From the NCBI RefSeq assembly GCF_946222605.1, contig NZ_CAMIIE010000060.1, positions 1-17,269 of the forward strand: DNA of 17,269 nt, written 5' to 3'. Under the pieces are notes generated by a model. That model searched no databases. It was not told where the DNA came from and saw only the letters and a program-made list of their open reading frames with translations. Position numbers and translations under genes: made by a program. Of the stretch, positions 1-6,833 are shown in pieces. This DNA comes from an uncultured Acidocella sp. (GTDB lineage: Bacteria; Pseudomonadota; Alphaproteobacteria; Acetobacterales; Acetobacteraceae). Numbering within the stretch: the first letter of the stretch is position 1; each line of letters begins with the position of its first letter.

Positions 1-4
1 GTTC

Positions 5-17
5 CCGCCTCTGGCGG
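5..17. repeat. Short hairpin just inside the left transposon end
   Basis: CCGCC (5-9) and GGCGG (13-17) form a perfect 5-bp stem around a 3-nt loop. It lies immediately inside the inner end of the 38-bp repeat. There is no T-run, so it is not a convincing terminator. It is probably just transposon-internal sequence. Confidence 0.3.
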
Positions 18-55
18 CTTAGCGTGCAATTTTTAACAGATCGTGCGGTGACCCC
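18..55 (-). mobile_element. Tn3-family terminal inverted repeat, 38 bp (left border)
   Basis: Read on the minus strand this begins GGGGTCACCGCACGA and ends TTGCACGCTAAG. That is exactly 38 bp, with the outer GGGG and inner TAAG typical of Tn3-family ends. The outer end abuts the MFS gene and the inner end faces position 1, so the transposon body lies to the left, outside the window. The 5 bp next to it (56-60, ccaaa) would be one copy of the target duplication, but the partner copy is not visible. No transposase or resolvase sequence is inside the window. The family call rests on length, end motifs and the similar repeat at the other border. Confidence 0.8.
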
Positions 56-1242
56 CCAAAGCCGGTGGCGCGTACATCGGTGACGAAGCGCTCATTGATG
101 TAGGTGACAATCACGCCCCAAGGTGACGTGACCAGCACCGCCAGCGCACAAACAATCAAGGTGCGGGATGCAAAGCCCATCCCTTGCGATTGCGAGAGCA
201 GGTAGAGCAGGAAGGCGCCGACCACGACAATCAACGGCCCGGCGGTGACGAAGAAGCGCTTGCGCCCAACCGCTTGGCCCAGCATGCCTGAGCCGATATA
301 GCTGAAGAACAGCACCGCGTAGGTGATCATCAGCGTCGCCGTCAGCTCAAAGCCGCCCATATGCAGCGTGCGCACCAGCATGCCGGTCGGCAGATAGATG
401 GTGATGATGTTCTGGGTGATCCAGAACCCGGTCATCAGGATCAGCACCTGCAGCAGGTTCCACCCGCTCTTGCCCGACAGAAGGCTGGTCAGAGGCAGTT
501 TTTCGGTTTGCTCAATCTCGCCTTCCTTCTGAATCCAAACCTCGGACTCTGCCACTTTATGCTTGTAATAAAGGGCGAGAATACCAGCCAGAACGGCACC
601 GAACATGAACGGAATGCGCCAGCCCCAGACCGTGTAGGGCGAGCCCGCGCCATGCAGCGGGAACAGCGTGAACATCAGCATCGTGATCAGATTGATGGTC
701 ACGTAGGCCGCCGGGAAGCCGGCCAGGATCAACCCGCCGACGAAGCCGCGCCGCTCCTTCTTTGAATATTCGATAGCCAGCGGCATCGCCCCGGTATAGC
801 CGCCGCCAAGGAAAATGCCGTCGACAAAGCGCAGCAGCACCAGCAGCAGATAAGAGGCGAGCCCCAGCGTCTGATAGCTCGGCAAAATCGCGATCATGAA
901 GGTGACCACGCCAAAGCCGCTGACGGAATAGATCGAGGCCGCACGTCGGCCGATCCTATCGGCCACCATGCCGAACAGCAGTGCGCCGATGGGCCGGCCC
1001 AGCAGCGTGGTGATGAACACCAGAGAGGCCAGCACCGCCTGCGCCCCGGGGGAAAGGTTGGCCGGCTGGAAAATGAACATCACCGGGGCGAGTGCTACCA
1101 CCGGCAGATAAATATCGAACATGTCGATAAATTCAGAGAAAAACGCGCCGCGAATGGCGCTGCGGCGTTTCTGCGCGCGCGTCGCTTGCTGTGCGGAGGC
1201 CAGGCTATTGTCCAAGCTGGCCGTGTTCAGGCTGGTCGCCAT
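19..1242 (-). pseudogene. MFS transporter (MHS/sugar-acid or aromatic-acid type), C-terminus cut off by transposon end
   Basis: This is a proton-coupled inner-membrane transporter of the major facilitator superfamily. The first 396 residues look normal: a polar N-terminus of about 30 residues, about ten hydrophobic helices, the motif-A loop GMVADRIGRR at 91-100, and the RFVDGIFLGGG segment of helix 4. Family members usually run to about 450 residues, with a glycine-rich helix 11 after the 'NERF...VRATGFG' stretch. Here that motif is followed at once by 11 residues encoded by the Tn3-type repeat and a stop inside it. The last one or two helices are missing, so function is doubtful. The ATG at 1242 has a strong GGGAGGA ribosome site. 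It is last in the lactonase operon and presumably imported its substrate. Confidence 0.85.
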
Positions 1243-1269
1243 GTCGGTATCCTCCCGATCGGGTTGTTT

Positions 1270-1316
1270 AAAAATCCCCGCCGCCCATTAAGCCTTCTGA
1301 ATTTTCGGAAGCGGGG
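1270..1316 (-). terminator. Terminator- or attenuator-like hairpin before the MFS gene
   Basis: On the minus strand CCCCGC (1316-1311) pairs with GCGGGG (1281-1276), followed directly by ATTTTT (1275-1270). The long loop contains an inner stem (GCTTC/GAAGC, with one bulge). It sits between the stop of the decarboxylase-like gene and the start of the transporter gene. It could partly terminate transcription and so lower transporter expression relative to the enzymes. The loop is long for a classic terminator, hence the modest confidence. Confidence 0.4.
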
Positions 1317-1326
1317 GTTGATAGCT

Positions 1327-1728
1327 TTAAGTCGTAGTCTGCTGCGCCGCGTCCCATTCCTTGATGGCGGCGGATGCGGTGCGAAACGCTGCCAGCGCCG
1401 CAGGCGCCCCGCAATAAACCAGCGCCTGCAACAGCACAGCGCGGATTTCCTCTTTGCTCACGCCGTTGGTCAGCGCGCCTTTCACATGCACGGAGAGCTC
1501 ATGGTGTTGGTTCATCGCCGTCAGCATCGCGATGTTCAGCATCGAGCGGGTTTTGAAGGGCAGCGTCTCGTCGCCCCAGATCTCGCCCCAGCAAAATTCG
1601 GTCACCAGCCGCTGCACCGGCCGGTTGAACTCATCCGCCGCCTCCCAGGAGCGCTGCACATGTGCCGAGCCCAGAACGGCCTTGCGGTTATGGAAGCCTT
1701 TGCCGAACAGCTCGTTCTCTTCGTCCAT
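1327..1728 (-). CDS. Carboxymuconolactone decarboxylase family protein (PcaC-like)
   Basis: This 133-residue cytoplasmic protein belongs to the carboxymuconolactone decarboxylase/AhpD-like fold. The PcaC-type core is clear: WGEIW at 48-52, LNIAMLTA at 64-71, and the HVKGALTNGVSKEEI segment at 81-95, which ends in the usual YCGAPAALAAF. There is no CxxC pair, so it is not an AhpD-type peroxidase. In known relatives PcaC decarboxylates 4-carboxymuconolactone in the protocatechuate pathway, but many family members act on other substrates and no other pca gene is visible here. The start at 1728 is chosen because GGAGGAGA lies 5 nt upstream; a longer frame to 1809 would overlap the aldehyde dehydrogenase end. 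It lies 67 nt downstream of that gene, in the same operon. Confidence 0.88.
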   Translation of the reverse strand: MDEENELFGKGFHNRKAVLGSAHVQRSWEAADEFNRPVQRLVTEFCWGEIWGDETLPFKTRSMLNIAMLTAMNQHHELSVHVKGALTNGVSKEEIRAVLLQALVYCGAPAALAAFRTASAAIKEWDAAQQTTT

Positions 1729-1795
1729 TTTTATCTCCTCCATGCTTCGTGAGGTTCGTAGGATTGTATGATCGTGTTGGGCGTAGGAAGGCGCG

Positions 1796-3226
1796 TTACG
1801 CTGCGCCAAACCCGATCATTGCCTTGGTTTCCAGATATTCCCGCAGGCCCGCCTCGCCCCATTCGCGGCCATTGCCGGAGCGCTTATAGCCACCGAAAGG
1901 CGCATGGAAATCCGCCGGCGGATAATTCAGATGCACCTGGCCGCCATTCAGCCTTCGTGCCACCGCCCGCGCCTTGTCCTGGTCGGCGGACTGCACGTAG
2001 GCGGCCAGCCCGTAGGGCGTGCCATTGGCAATCGCCACCGCCTCATCCACGCTGTCATACGGAATGATCGAGAGCAGCGGGCCGAAAATCTCTTCCTGGG
2101 CAATGGTCATCTCCGGCCGTACATCGGTGAAGATGGTCGGGCGCACGAAATAGCCCCGGTTCAAACCTTCCGGCCGCCCCGGCCCGCCAATGGCCAAATT
2201 CGCCCCTTCGGCAATGCCGGCCTCAATCAGGCTCTGCACCCGCTTGAACTGCGCCTCATTCACCAACGGTCCAAGCTGAGTCTCGGGATTCTCCGTCGGC
2301 CCGACCTTGTAGGTGGACGCCGCAGCCACCGCGATGCGCGTCACCTCCTCAGCCTTGGCACGTGGCACCAGCATGCGCGTGGGAATGGAGCAGGATTGCC
2401 CGGAATTGGTGAAGCAAGCCGCCACGCCGCGCGTCACCGCATTCTGGAAATCGACATCTTCCAGCAGAATATTGGCGGATTTCCCACCCAGCTCCTGCGC
2501 CACGCGCTTCACGCTGGCGGCCGCCGCCCGCGCCACCTCAATGCCCGCACGGGTCGAGCCGGTGAAGGAGACCATGTCGATATCAGGATGAGAGGCCATT
2601 GCCGCCCCCACTTCCGGGCCGGTGCCGTTGACCAGATTGAACACCCCCTTCGGCACCCCAGCCTCATGCAGAACCTCGGCAAACATCAAGGCGCTGACAG
2701 CAGAGAATTCACTGGGCTTGAGCACCATGGTGCAGCCCGCGGCCAAAGCCGGGCCGATTTTCACGACGATCTGATTGATCGGCCAGTTCCACGGCGTGAT
2801 TAACCCACATACACCCACCGGCTCATGCCGCAGCATGGTGCTGCCGCGCGGCTCTTCGAAGGCGAAACGCTCCAGTATCTCGATCAACGGCTCCAGATGT
2901 GCTGGGCCGCGTGCCGCCTGGCCGGTTCGCGCAAAGCTGATCGGCGAGCCCATCTCGCGGCGCATGGTCTCGGCAAACTCGTCATACCGGGCCTTGTAGC
3001 CCTCCAGAACCCGGCGCAGCAGTGCGACGCGCTCGGCCGTGCTGGTGGCGGCAAAGCCGGGCAGGGCAGCGCGTGCAGCGGCCACAGCACGGTCCACATC
3101 CGCCGCATTGCCCATTGCCAGCTCGCCAAAGCGCTCTTCCGTCGCCGGGTCGATCAGCGGGAAGCTGCCCTTGCCCAGCGGCGCCACCCAGGCGCCATCA
3201 ATATAGAATTTCGCCGTGTCCACCAT
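1796..3226 (-). CDS. NAD(P)-dependent aldehyde dehydrogenase
   Basis: This 476-residue enzyme oxidises an aldehyde to the carboxylate with NAD(P). The length is normal for the family. Key parts are all present: PWNWP with the catalytic-site Asn148, KPSE at 170-173, the Rossmann motif FTGST at 221-225, general base Glu245 in AQELGGKS, catalytic Cys279 in NSGQSCS, and EEIFGP at 378-383. The start at 3226 follows GGAGGG at a good distance. The upstream in-frame extension would run back into the dehydrogenase gene, whose stop lies 4 nt away. That tight spacing indicates translational coupling. The substrate cannot be read from the sequence; the neighbours suggest a semialdehyde made from a hydroxy acid or a ring-cleavage product. 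Confidence 0.95.
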   Translation of the reverse strand: MVDTAKFYIDGAWVAPLGKGSFPLIDPATEERFGELAMGNAADVDRAVAAARAALPGFAATSTAERVALLRRVLEGYKARYDEFAETMRREMGSPISFARTGQAARGPAHLEPLIEILERFAFEEPRGSTMLRHEPVGVCGLITPWNWPINQIVVKIGPALAAGCTMVLKPSEFSAVSALMFAEVLHEAGVPKGVFNLVNGTGPEVGAAMASHPDIDMVSFTGSTRAGIEVARAAAASVKRVAQELGGKSANILLEDVDFQNAVTRGVAACFTNSGQSCSIPTRMLVPRAKAEEVTRIAVAAASTYKVGPTENPETQLGPLVNEAQFKRVQSLIEAGIAEGANLAIGGPGRPEGLNRGYFVRPTIFTDVRPEMTIAQEEIFGPLLSIIPYDSVDEAVAIANGTPYGLAAYVQSADQDKARAVARRLNGGQVHLNYPPADFHAPFGGYKRSGNGREWGEAGLREYLETKAMIGFGAA

Positions 3227-3230
3227 GATC

Positions 3231-4109
3231 TCAGCCCTCCTGCTCACGCCCAAGGAAGTGATACATTTCCGTATGGTCCGCCCCGGCCGGGGCGATCTGC
3301 GCCACCTCATGCCAAGCCGCGATCCCGTGCTGGCCAAAGCGCATGGGATAGCCGAGCGACGTTGCCAACGCCCCGGCAATGCCGAGATCCTTATCCATCA
3401 AGGCCAGCGAAAAGCCGGAGCCATAGCTGCCGCTCAGCATAAACTGCTTCACCTTGTTCTCGGTGGTGTTACTGCGCCCGGTTGAGGCATTGAGCACGTC
3501 GGTCATCACCTCCGGCTTGATGCCAAAGCGCTCGGCCACATGCAGCGCCTCCACGGTTGCCATCAGCCCGGCGGCGGAGACGAAATTATTCAACGCCTTC
3601 GCCGCATGGCCGGACCCGGCTGCGCCGATATGCAGGATGGACCCACCCATCGCCTCCAGCACCGGCTTGCAGCTTTCCATAAGCGCCGCGTTGCCTCCGA
3701 CGAGAATGGCAAGCTTGCCTTCCACCGCCCGCTTTACCCCGCCGGAGACCGGCGCATCCAAATAGCCAAGCCCCATGCCGGCCAGCGTCTCGCCCAGCGC
3801 GCGTGAGCGCAGCGGTTCGGAAGAGCTCATGTCGATCACCACCGCACCTGGCTTCAACGCCGCCGCCCAGCCATCCTTCAGCAGCACGGCTTCAACAATG
3901 TCGGATTTCGGCAGCATGGTGATCAGCACGTCGAGCTGCGTGGCATTGTCCTTGGTCAGGCGTTGGGCGCTGTAATCGGCCACAAGCTCCTCCGTACGGG
4001 CCACATCGGCATCCAGCAGGCGCAGCGTGAAGCCGGCCTTCGATAAACAGGCCGTCATCGGCTTGCCCATCATGCCCAACCCGATGAAGCCCACATTTTT
4101 CATAGTCAT
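3231..4109 (-). CDS. NAD(P)-dependent beta-hydroxyacid dehydrogenase (3-hydroxyisobutyrate dehydrogenase / tartronate semialdehyde reductase family)
   Basis: This 292-residue enzyme interconverts a beta-hydroxyacid and its semialdehyde. It has the N-terminal dinucleotide motif GLGMMG (10-15), the substrate-binding signature DAPVSGG (118-124), the catalytic lysine Lys171 followed by the conserved Asn-Asn at 174-175, and the C-terminal MDKDLGIA (238-245). One oddity is VKRAVEG where most relatives have a small residue in place of Arg127. The start at 4109 is preceded by GAGGTGA; Met3 at 4103 is the alternative. It lies 10 nt after the NIPSNAP gene and 4 nt before the aldehyde dehydrogenase. The pairing of hydroxyacid dehydrogenase and aldehyde dehydrogenase suggests consecutive oxidations. 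Confidence 0.94.
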   Translation of the reverse strand: MTMKNVGFIGLGMMGKPMTACLSKAGFTLRLLDADVARTEELVADYSAQRLTKDNATQLDVLITMLPKSDIVEAVLLKDGWAAALKPGAVVIDMSSSEPLRSRALGETLAGMGLGYLDAPVSGGVKRAVEGKLAILVGGNAALMESCKPVLEAMGGSILHIGAAGSGHAAKALNNFVSAAGLMATVEALHVAERFGIKPEVMTDVLNASTGRSNTTENKVKQFMLSGSYGSGFSLALMDKDLGIAGALATSLGYPMRFGQHGIAAWHEVAQIAPAGADHTEMYHFLGREQEG

Positions 4110-4119
4110 CGTCTTCACC

Positions 4120-4446
4120 TCACCGCAACGCCGAGAAATCGGTCGGCGACAGGAAGTTGTTTTCAATCCGCGCGACAATCGGGCTTTGCGCCTCGCTGGC
4201 GCTGCGCTTGGCAATCCAGTCCGGATCCGCCTGGAAGGCATTCCAGCGTTCCTCCCGCTGGGCCATGCTGTCCCATTTCAGGAAATAGGTGAGGGCGTGA
4301 TTATCCTCGCCAACTAGCGTGGTGAAGAAACCGACCTGCTCGATCCCGTATTTCTCGAAAAATCCCAGTGTTGTACTACGAAACCGCTCCAGCAAGGCCG
4401 GCAGGCGGGTAGGGGCGCAATAATAAATACGTGTTTCGATAATCAT
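4120..4446 (-). CDS. NIPSNAP family protein
   Basis: This 108-residue protein has the NIPSNAP ferredoxin-like alpha/beta fold: an opening strand MIIETRIYYCAP, helix LPALLERF, the strand pair GFFTTLVGEDNHALTYFLKW, and the R-E-x-R-W-N-A-F segment near residue 70. Bacterial relatives often sit in catabolic operons, but their biochemical role is mostly unknown. Some related dimeric alpha/beta-barrel proteins act as small lyases or isomerases. The start at 4446 follows AGGAAG. It lies 38 nt downstream of the lactonase gene and 10 nt upstream of the dehydrogenase, so co-expression is very likely. Family membership is fairly sure; function is not. Confidence 0.85.
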   Translation of the reverse strand: MIIETRIYYCAPTRLPALLERFRSTTLGFFEKYGIEQVGFFTTLVGEDNHALTYFLKWDSMAQREERWNAFQADPDWIAKRSASEAQSPIVARIENNFLSPTDFSALR

Positions 4447-4484
4447 GACTTTCTTCCTATTATTCGTTCAATATTCCTCAGGTT

Positions 4485-5294
4485 TTAAAATGTAGGCACG
4501 CCGTTGGCTGGTAGGTCCACCCGAGCGATCCACCCTGAGGTATCCTCCGCTGCTGGCGGGAACAGGCGCAGCACCTGCGGGTCATGGCCGGGAATGACAT
4601 GGGCCGGGCCATCAGCTAGCCTCTTCACCAGTTGGTAGCCCTCCATCATGTCACCGACATGATACACAATTGGGTAGGGCAGCTCGCGTCCGAGATTGGC
4701 GTAAAAATGAGCGGCGTCGGAGGCGAGCACGACAAACCCGCGCGCTGTACGCACCCGCAAAATCTGCAACCCGTCAGAATGGCCGCCGGTTCGGTGCAGC
4801 GTGACTCCCGGCGCCAGCTCGGCCTCTTCATTGTGAAACTTCACCCGGCCGGCGAAGAGGCGCTCGATCATCGCCGTCACATCCTCAACCGCGAAAGGGT
4901 GGCGCAGGCCGTCGTGGCACATGCAGCGCCCGGTGCAGTAGGCCATCTCGCGGTCCTGGACATGGTAGGTGGCGTTGGGAAAAAGCTGGTGATTGCCAGC
5001 ATGATCGTAATGCATGTGGGTGAGCACTACATCTTTCACCGCATGCGGATCCACCCCGATCTTGGCCAGCCCCTCGGCCACCGGATGGGTGATCTGGCGT
5101 CCGCGCTTGGCCGCCATTGCGGCATCGAACCCGGTATCGACAATGAAGCTGCGCTCGTCCCCGATAATCGCCCAGACGAAATAATCCATAGGCATCGGGC
5201 CGTCATGGATATCGCCGCCGATGAAATTCTCGCGGGCGCGGCGTTCGTGCTGCGCATATTTGATCGCATAGATGCGATACATCTCGTCCTTCAA
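4485..5294 (-). CDS. Metallo-beta-lactamase-fold lactonase, N-acyl-homoserine-lactonase family (TTG start)
   Basis: This 269-residue zinc hydrolase has the full dinuclear metal set: H93, H95, D97 and H98 in HMHYDHAGN, then H172 (TGGHSDG), D193 (ASDAAH) and H237 (IPGHDP). It resembles the AHL-lactonase branch, whose members hydrolyse lactone rings. In this operon it more likely opens a metabolic lactone than a quorum signal, but that is inference. There is no signal peptide, so it is cytoplasmic. The start is taken as TTG at 5294 because AGGAGG lies 7 nt upstream. The first ATG (5282) would be 19 nt from that site. It is the first gene of the operon, about 40 nt after the predicted transcription start. 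Confidence 0.92.
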   Translation of the reverse strand: MKDEMYRIYAIKYAQHERRARENFIGGDIHDGPMPMDYFVWAIIGDERSFIVDTGFDAAMAAKRGRQITHPVAEGLAKIGVDPHAVKDVVLTHMHYDHAGNHQLFPNATYHVQDREMAYCTGRCMCHDGLRHPFAVEDVTAMIERLFAGRVKFHNEEAELAPGVTLHRTGGHSDGLQILRVRTARGFVVLASDAAHFYANLGRELPYPIVYHVGDMMEGYQLVKRLADGPAHVIPGHDPQVLRLFPPAAEDTSGWIARVDLPANGVPTF

Positions 5295-5341
5295 AGCTTT
5301 TCCTCCTGCGCCTTATCCATGGCTCGCCCGGTTAACCCGAC

Positions 5342-5370
5342 AATATAGGAGCAAGGTTAGGCGCTGTCAT
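5342..5370 (-). promoter_or_regulatory. Predicted sigma70-type promoter of the lactonase operon
   Basis: On the minus strand there is ATGACA (5370-5365) and TATATT (5347-5342) with a 17-nt spacer. Each box matches the sigma70 consensus at five of six positions. The expected transcript start near 5335 leaves a leader of about 40 nt. The overlapping stretch TTGACTGATTGTATGACAG (5382-5364) resembles a GntR-type operator (TxGTnnnACxA with one mismatch) and may be where the operon is controlled. Confidence 0.6.
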
Positions 5371-5464
5371 ACAATCAGTCAATACGATGGGATGGTTGGA
5401 ATACATGGCGATGCAGGGGCCGTGTTAGCGACGTTCGAGATGCCTAATTGTGGCACTAAACACA

Positions 5465-5530
5465 TTGGCTAAAGGGGACGGCACAGCGCCGTTTCCAGCA
5501 GCCTGCTTTTCAAGGCGAGGCGTTAGCCAA
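5465..5530. repeat. 66-bp structured element with 8-bp terminal inverted repeats
   Basis: TTGGCTAA (5465-5472) and TTAGCCAA (5523-5530) are perfect inverted repeats. Between them lie a 9-bp hairpin (5474-5482 with 5488-5496, two G-T pairs, loop ACAGC) and a smaller 4-bp hairpin (5501-5504 with 5513-5516). As RNA this would fold into a three-way junction. As DNA it could be a small palindromic repeat or MITE-like remnant. No T-run follows it, so it is not an obvious terminator. Confidence 0.4.
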
Positions 5531-5719
5531 GTCGGCTCACTAGTCGAAAGCGTCGCGGGTTCAGCTTTGAACCAGCCCCCAAAGCGCCTATTTTATTTGG
5601 ATACAACCAGACCATTCTGATCGCTCGTGACCATGGGGGTTGATTTTCAACTGACGCGCCAGCCAGGGGCGCCTCTCTATTTACAGCAGACGGGGCGCGG
5701 GCTTTCCAGCAACAATTGC

Positions 5720-5734
5720 AAATGATTATCATTT
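5720..5734 (+). promoter_or_regulatory. Fur-box-like palindrome
   Basis: AAATGATTATCATTT is a perfect 7-1-7 palindrome and matches the 19-bp Fur consensus core at 13 positions. A second, outer inverted repeat TTGCA/TGCAA (5716-5720, 5741-5745) encloses it. It ends 26 nt before the start of the dead ferric-iron binding protein gene, which is where an iron-responsive operator would be expected. The regulatory site appears to have outlived the gene. Confidence 0.65.
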
Positions 5735-5760
5735 ATAAAATGCAAGGTCAGGTTATTCGG

Positions 5761-5985
5761 ATGTTCCGGACGGCTTTGGCGGCGGCGGGCCTGATCGCTG
5801 GCCGCGGCGTGGCGCAGGTGGCTCCGGCGGCGCTGGTGATCTATACCGCTCAGCATCGGCAGGTGGAAACCATGCCGGCCAATGGATTCACCAAGGAAAC
5901 CGGCATTCTGGTGAAGCTGCATCAGGGGAAGGGGGCGGATATCGCGGCGTAGATCCTCACCGAAGGCGGCGCCTCCCCGCCATGA
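5761..5985 (+). pseudogene. Ferric-iron ABC transporter substrate-binding protein, N-terminal relic (FbpA/AfuA-like)
   Basis: The frame opens with a typical signal peptide (MFRTALAAAGLIAG..., cleavage expected near APAA). It continues with the start of the mature periplasmic binding protein: LVIYTAQHRQVE, NGFTKETGI and VKLHQGKGADIAA. At codon 64 a TAG (5950-5952) interrupts it. Beyond the stop the same frame reads ILTEGGAS, which is the expected continuation (probably a former CAG codon). Homology is lost a few bases later, where a transposase relic begins. An intact protein would be about 330-340 residues. It lies just behind the Fur-like palindrome, so it was probably an iron-regulated ferric uptake gene. 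The right boundary is approximate. Confidence 0.8.
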
Positions 5986-6000
5986 CGGTAATATGCGGCG

Positions 6001-6684
6001 TCACCCTGCGCGCCGCAATTCACCCACGAAGTCATCCACCTCACAAGCCTTGTCGGCGCCGAGCGTGATACGTCGGGCTGAAGGGCGGCCGTCGAGCATG
6101 GTCAGTGTGACCTTGCGCTCGGCGGTGCCGGTCGCGCGGGTCAGCGCACTGTCCACCACCAGGCCGTTGCGGTTCTCCATCAGCACATGCCCCATACAGC
6201 ACAGCGGCGCCGGTTGGCTGCTGCTCTTGCGATGGAGCCTGGCATCGGCGTCGGTGGCCGGGGCGTGCGTCTCGTTGCTGCGCGTCTCGCCGTGGAAGTT
6301 GCGCTAGGCATTGCGCCCCGCAGGGGGCGGTGCAGGCGGTCCGTCATCTTTGTCCTTCGGCACAAAACGCTTCATGCTGGCCCAGGCGTCGATTAGCGTG
6401 CCATTAACTGAAAAACGCTCAGACGACATCAGCCGCTTCACCCGTGGTAAGGCCAGCAGGCGGACCAGAAAGGCGGGCGTCACATCTGCCTGCAGCAGAC
6501 GATCGCGGTTATGGGTGAAACTCGTCGGGTGCCAAACTGCGGCATCCATCGAAAGCCCGACAAATCAGCGGAACAGCAGATTGTAATTGATCTGCTCCAT
6601 CGGCATCCGCTCCGAACGTAAGAATACAGCGCCTGCAAAAGCGTTGCCTGCAGCGCCATCTCAGGCGAGATCGAAGGCCGGCCC
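6001..6684 (-). pseudogene. IS5-family transposase, heavily decayed remnant
   Basis: Read leftward, three blocks match one IS5-type transposase. They are GRPSISPEMALQATLLQAL (around 6683), MEQINYNLLFR (6600) followed by the block starting at FVGLSMD, and the block from NFHGETRSNETHA to the end at 6001. Breaks are a frameshift between 6680 and 6600, TGA at 6565-6567 replacing an expected Trp, TAG at 6304-6306 replacing an expected Glu, and loss of frame at 6001. The first catalytic Asp is now Asn (VNGTLIDAW, codon 6403-6405). The second (LGADK) remains, and the C-terminal part with the catalytic Glu is missing. The N-terminus is missing too, and no terminal repeats are recognisable. The element is dead and probably removed the rest of the fbpA relic. 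Confidence 0.85.
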
Positions 6685-6745
6685 GTGGAATGTCAACAGC
6701 TAAACGCCGCCGAGGCGCAGCGCCAAGCGAGATCGGCCGCGCTAG

Positions 6746-6798
6746 TTGTCATTGTATTTTTCAATTTAATTGACAAATTTTCCGGAGCCCCATAGGCT
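6746..6798 (+). promoter_or_regulatory. Promoter and inverted-repeat operator candidate for the ACS transporter gene
   Basis: A consensus -35 box TTGACA (6770-6775) is followed after 17 nt by a weak -10 TAGGCT (6793-6798). The AT-rich block upstream holds the inverted repeat TTGTCA (6746-6751) / TGACAA (6771-6776). Inside it lies the palindrome TCAATTTAATTGA (6761-6773), which overlaps the -35 box. A repressor bound there would block the promoter. No regulator gene lies next to this transporter. Confidence 0.45.
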
Positions 6799-6833
6799 GA
6801 GTTCAAAGATCGACAGAACTGTCTGGAGGAACG

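Larger units (their letters stand above)
5295..5719. other. Gene-free region between the lactonase operon and the fbpA relic
   Basis: I see no credible gene in this stretch; the short reading frames here lack recognisable protein content and good ribosome sites. It holds the lactonase-operon promoter (5342-5370) and the structured element at 5465-5530. It also has two small hairpins: GGTTCA/TGAACC at 5558-5573, and GTTGA/TCAAC at 5639-5651. None of these looks like a tRNA or a typical terminator. Confidence 0.5.

Noticed and set aside
1904..2803. Long plus-strand reading frame (299 codons) opposite the aldehyde dehydrogenase
   Set aside because: The minus strand carries all catalytic motifs of an aldehyde dehydrogenase; the plus frame is low-complexity (Arg/His/Gly rich) and is a mirror effect of GC-rich codons.
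5551..5575. GCGGGTTCAGCTTTGAACC, reminiscent of a tRNA T-arm
   Set aside because: Loop and stem do not fit the T-arm pattern, and no acceptor, D or anticodon arm is found around it.
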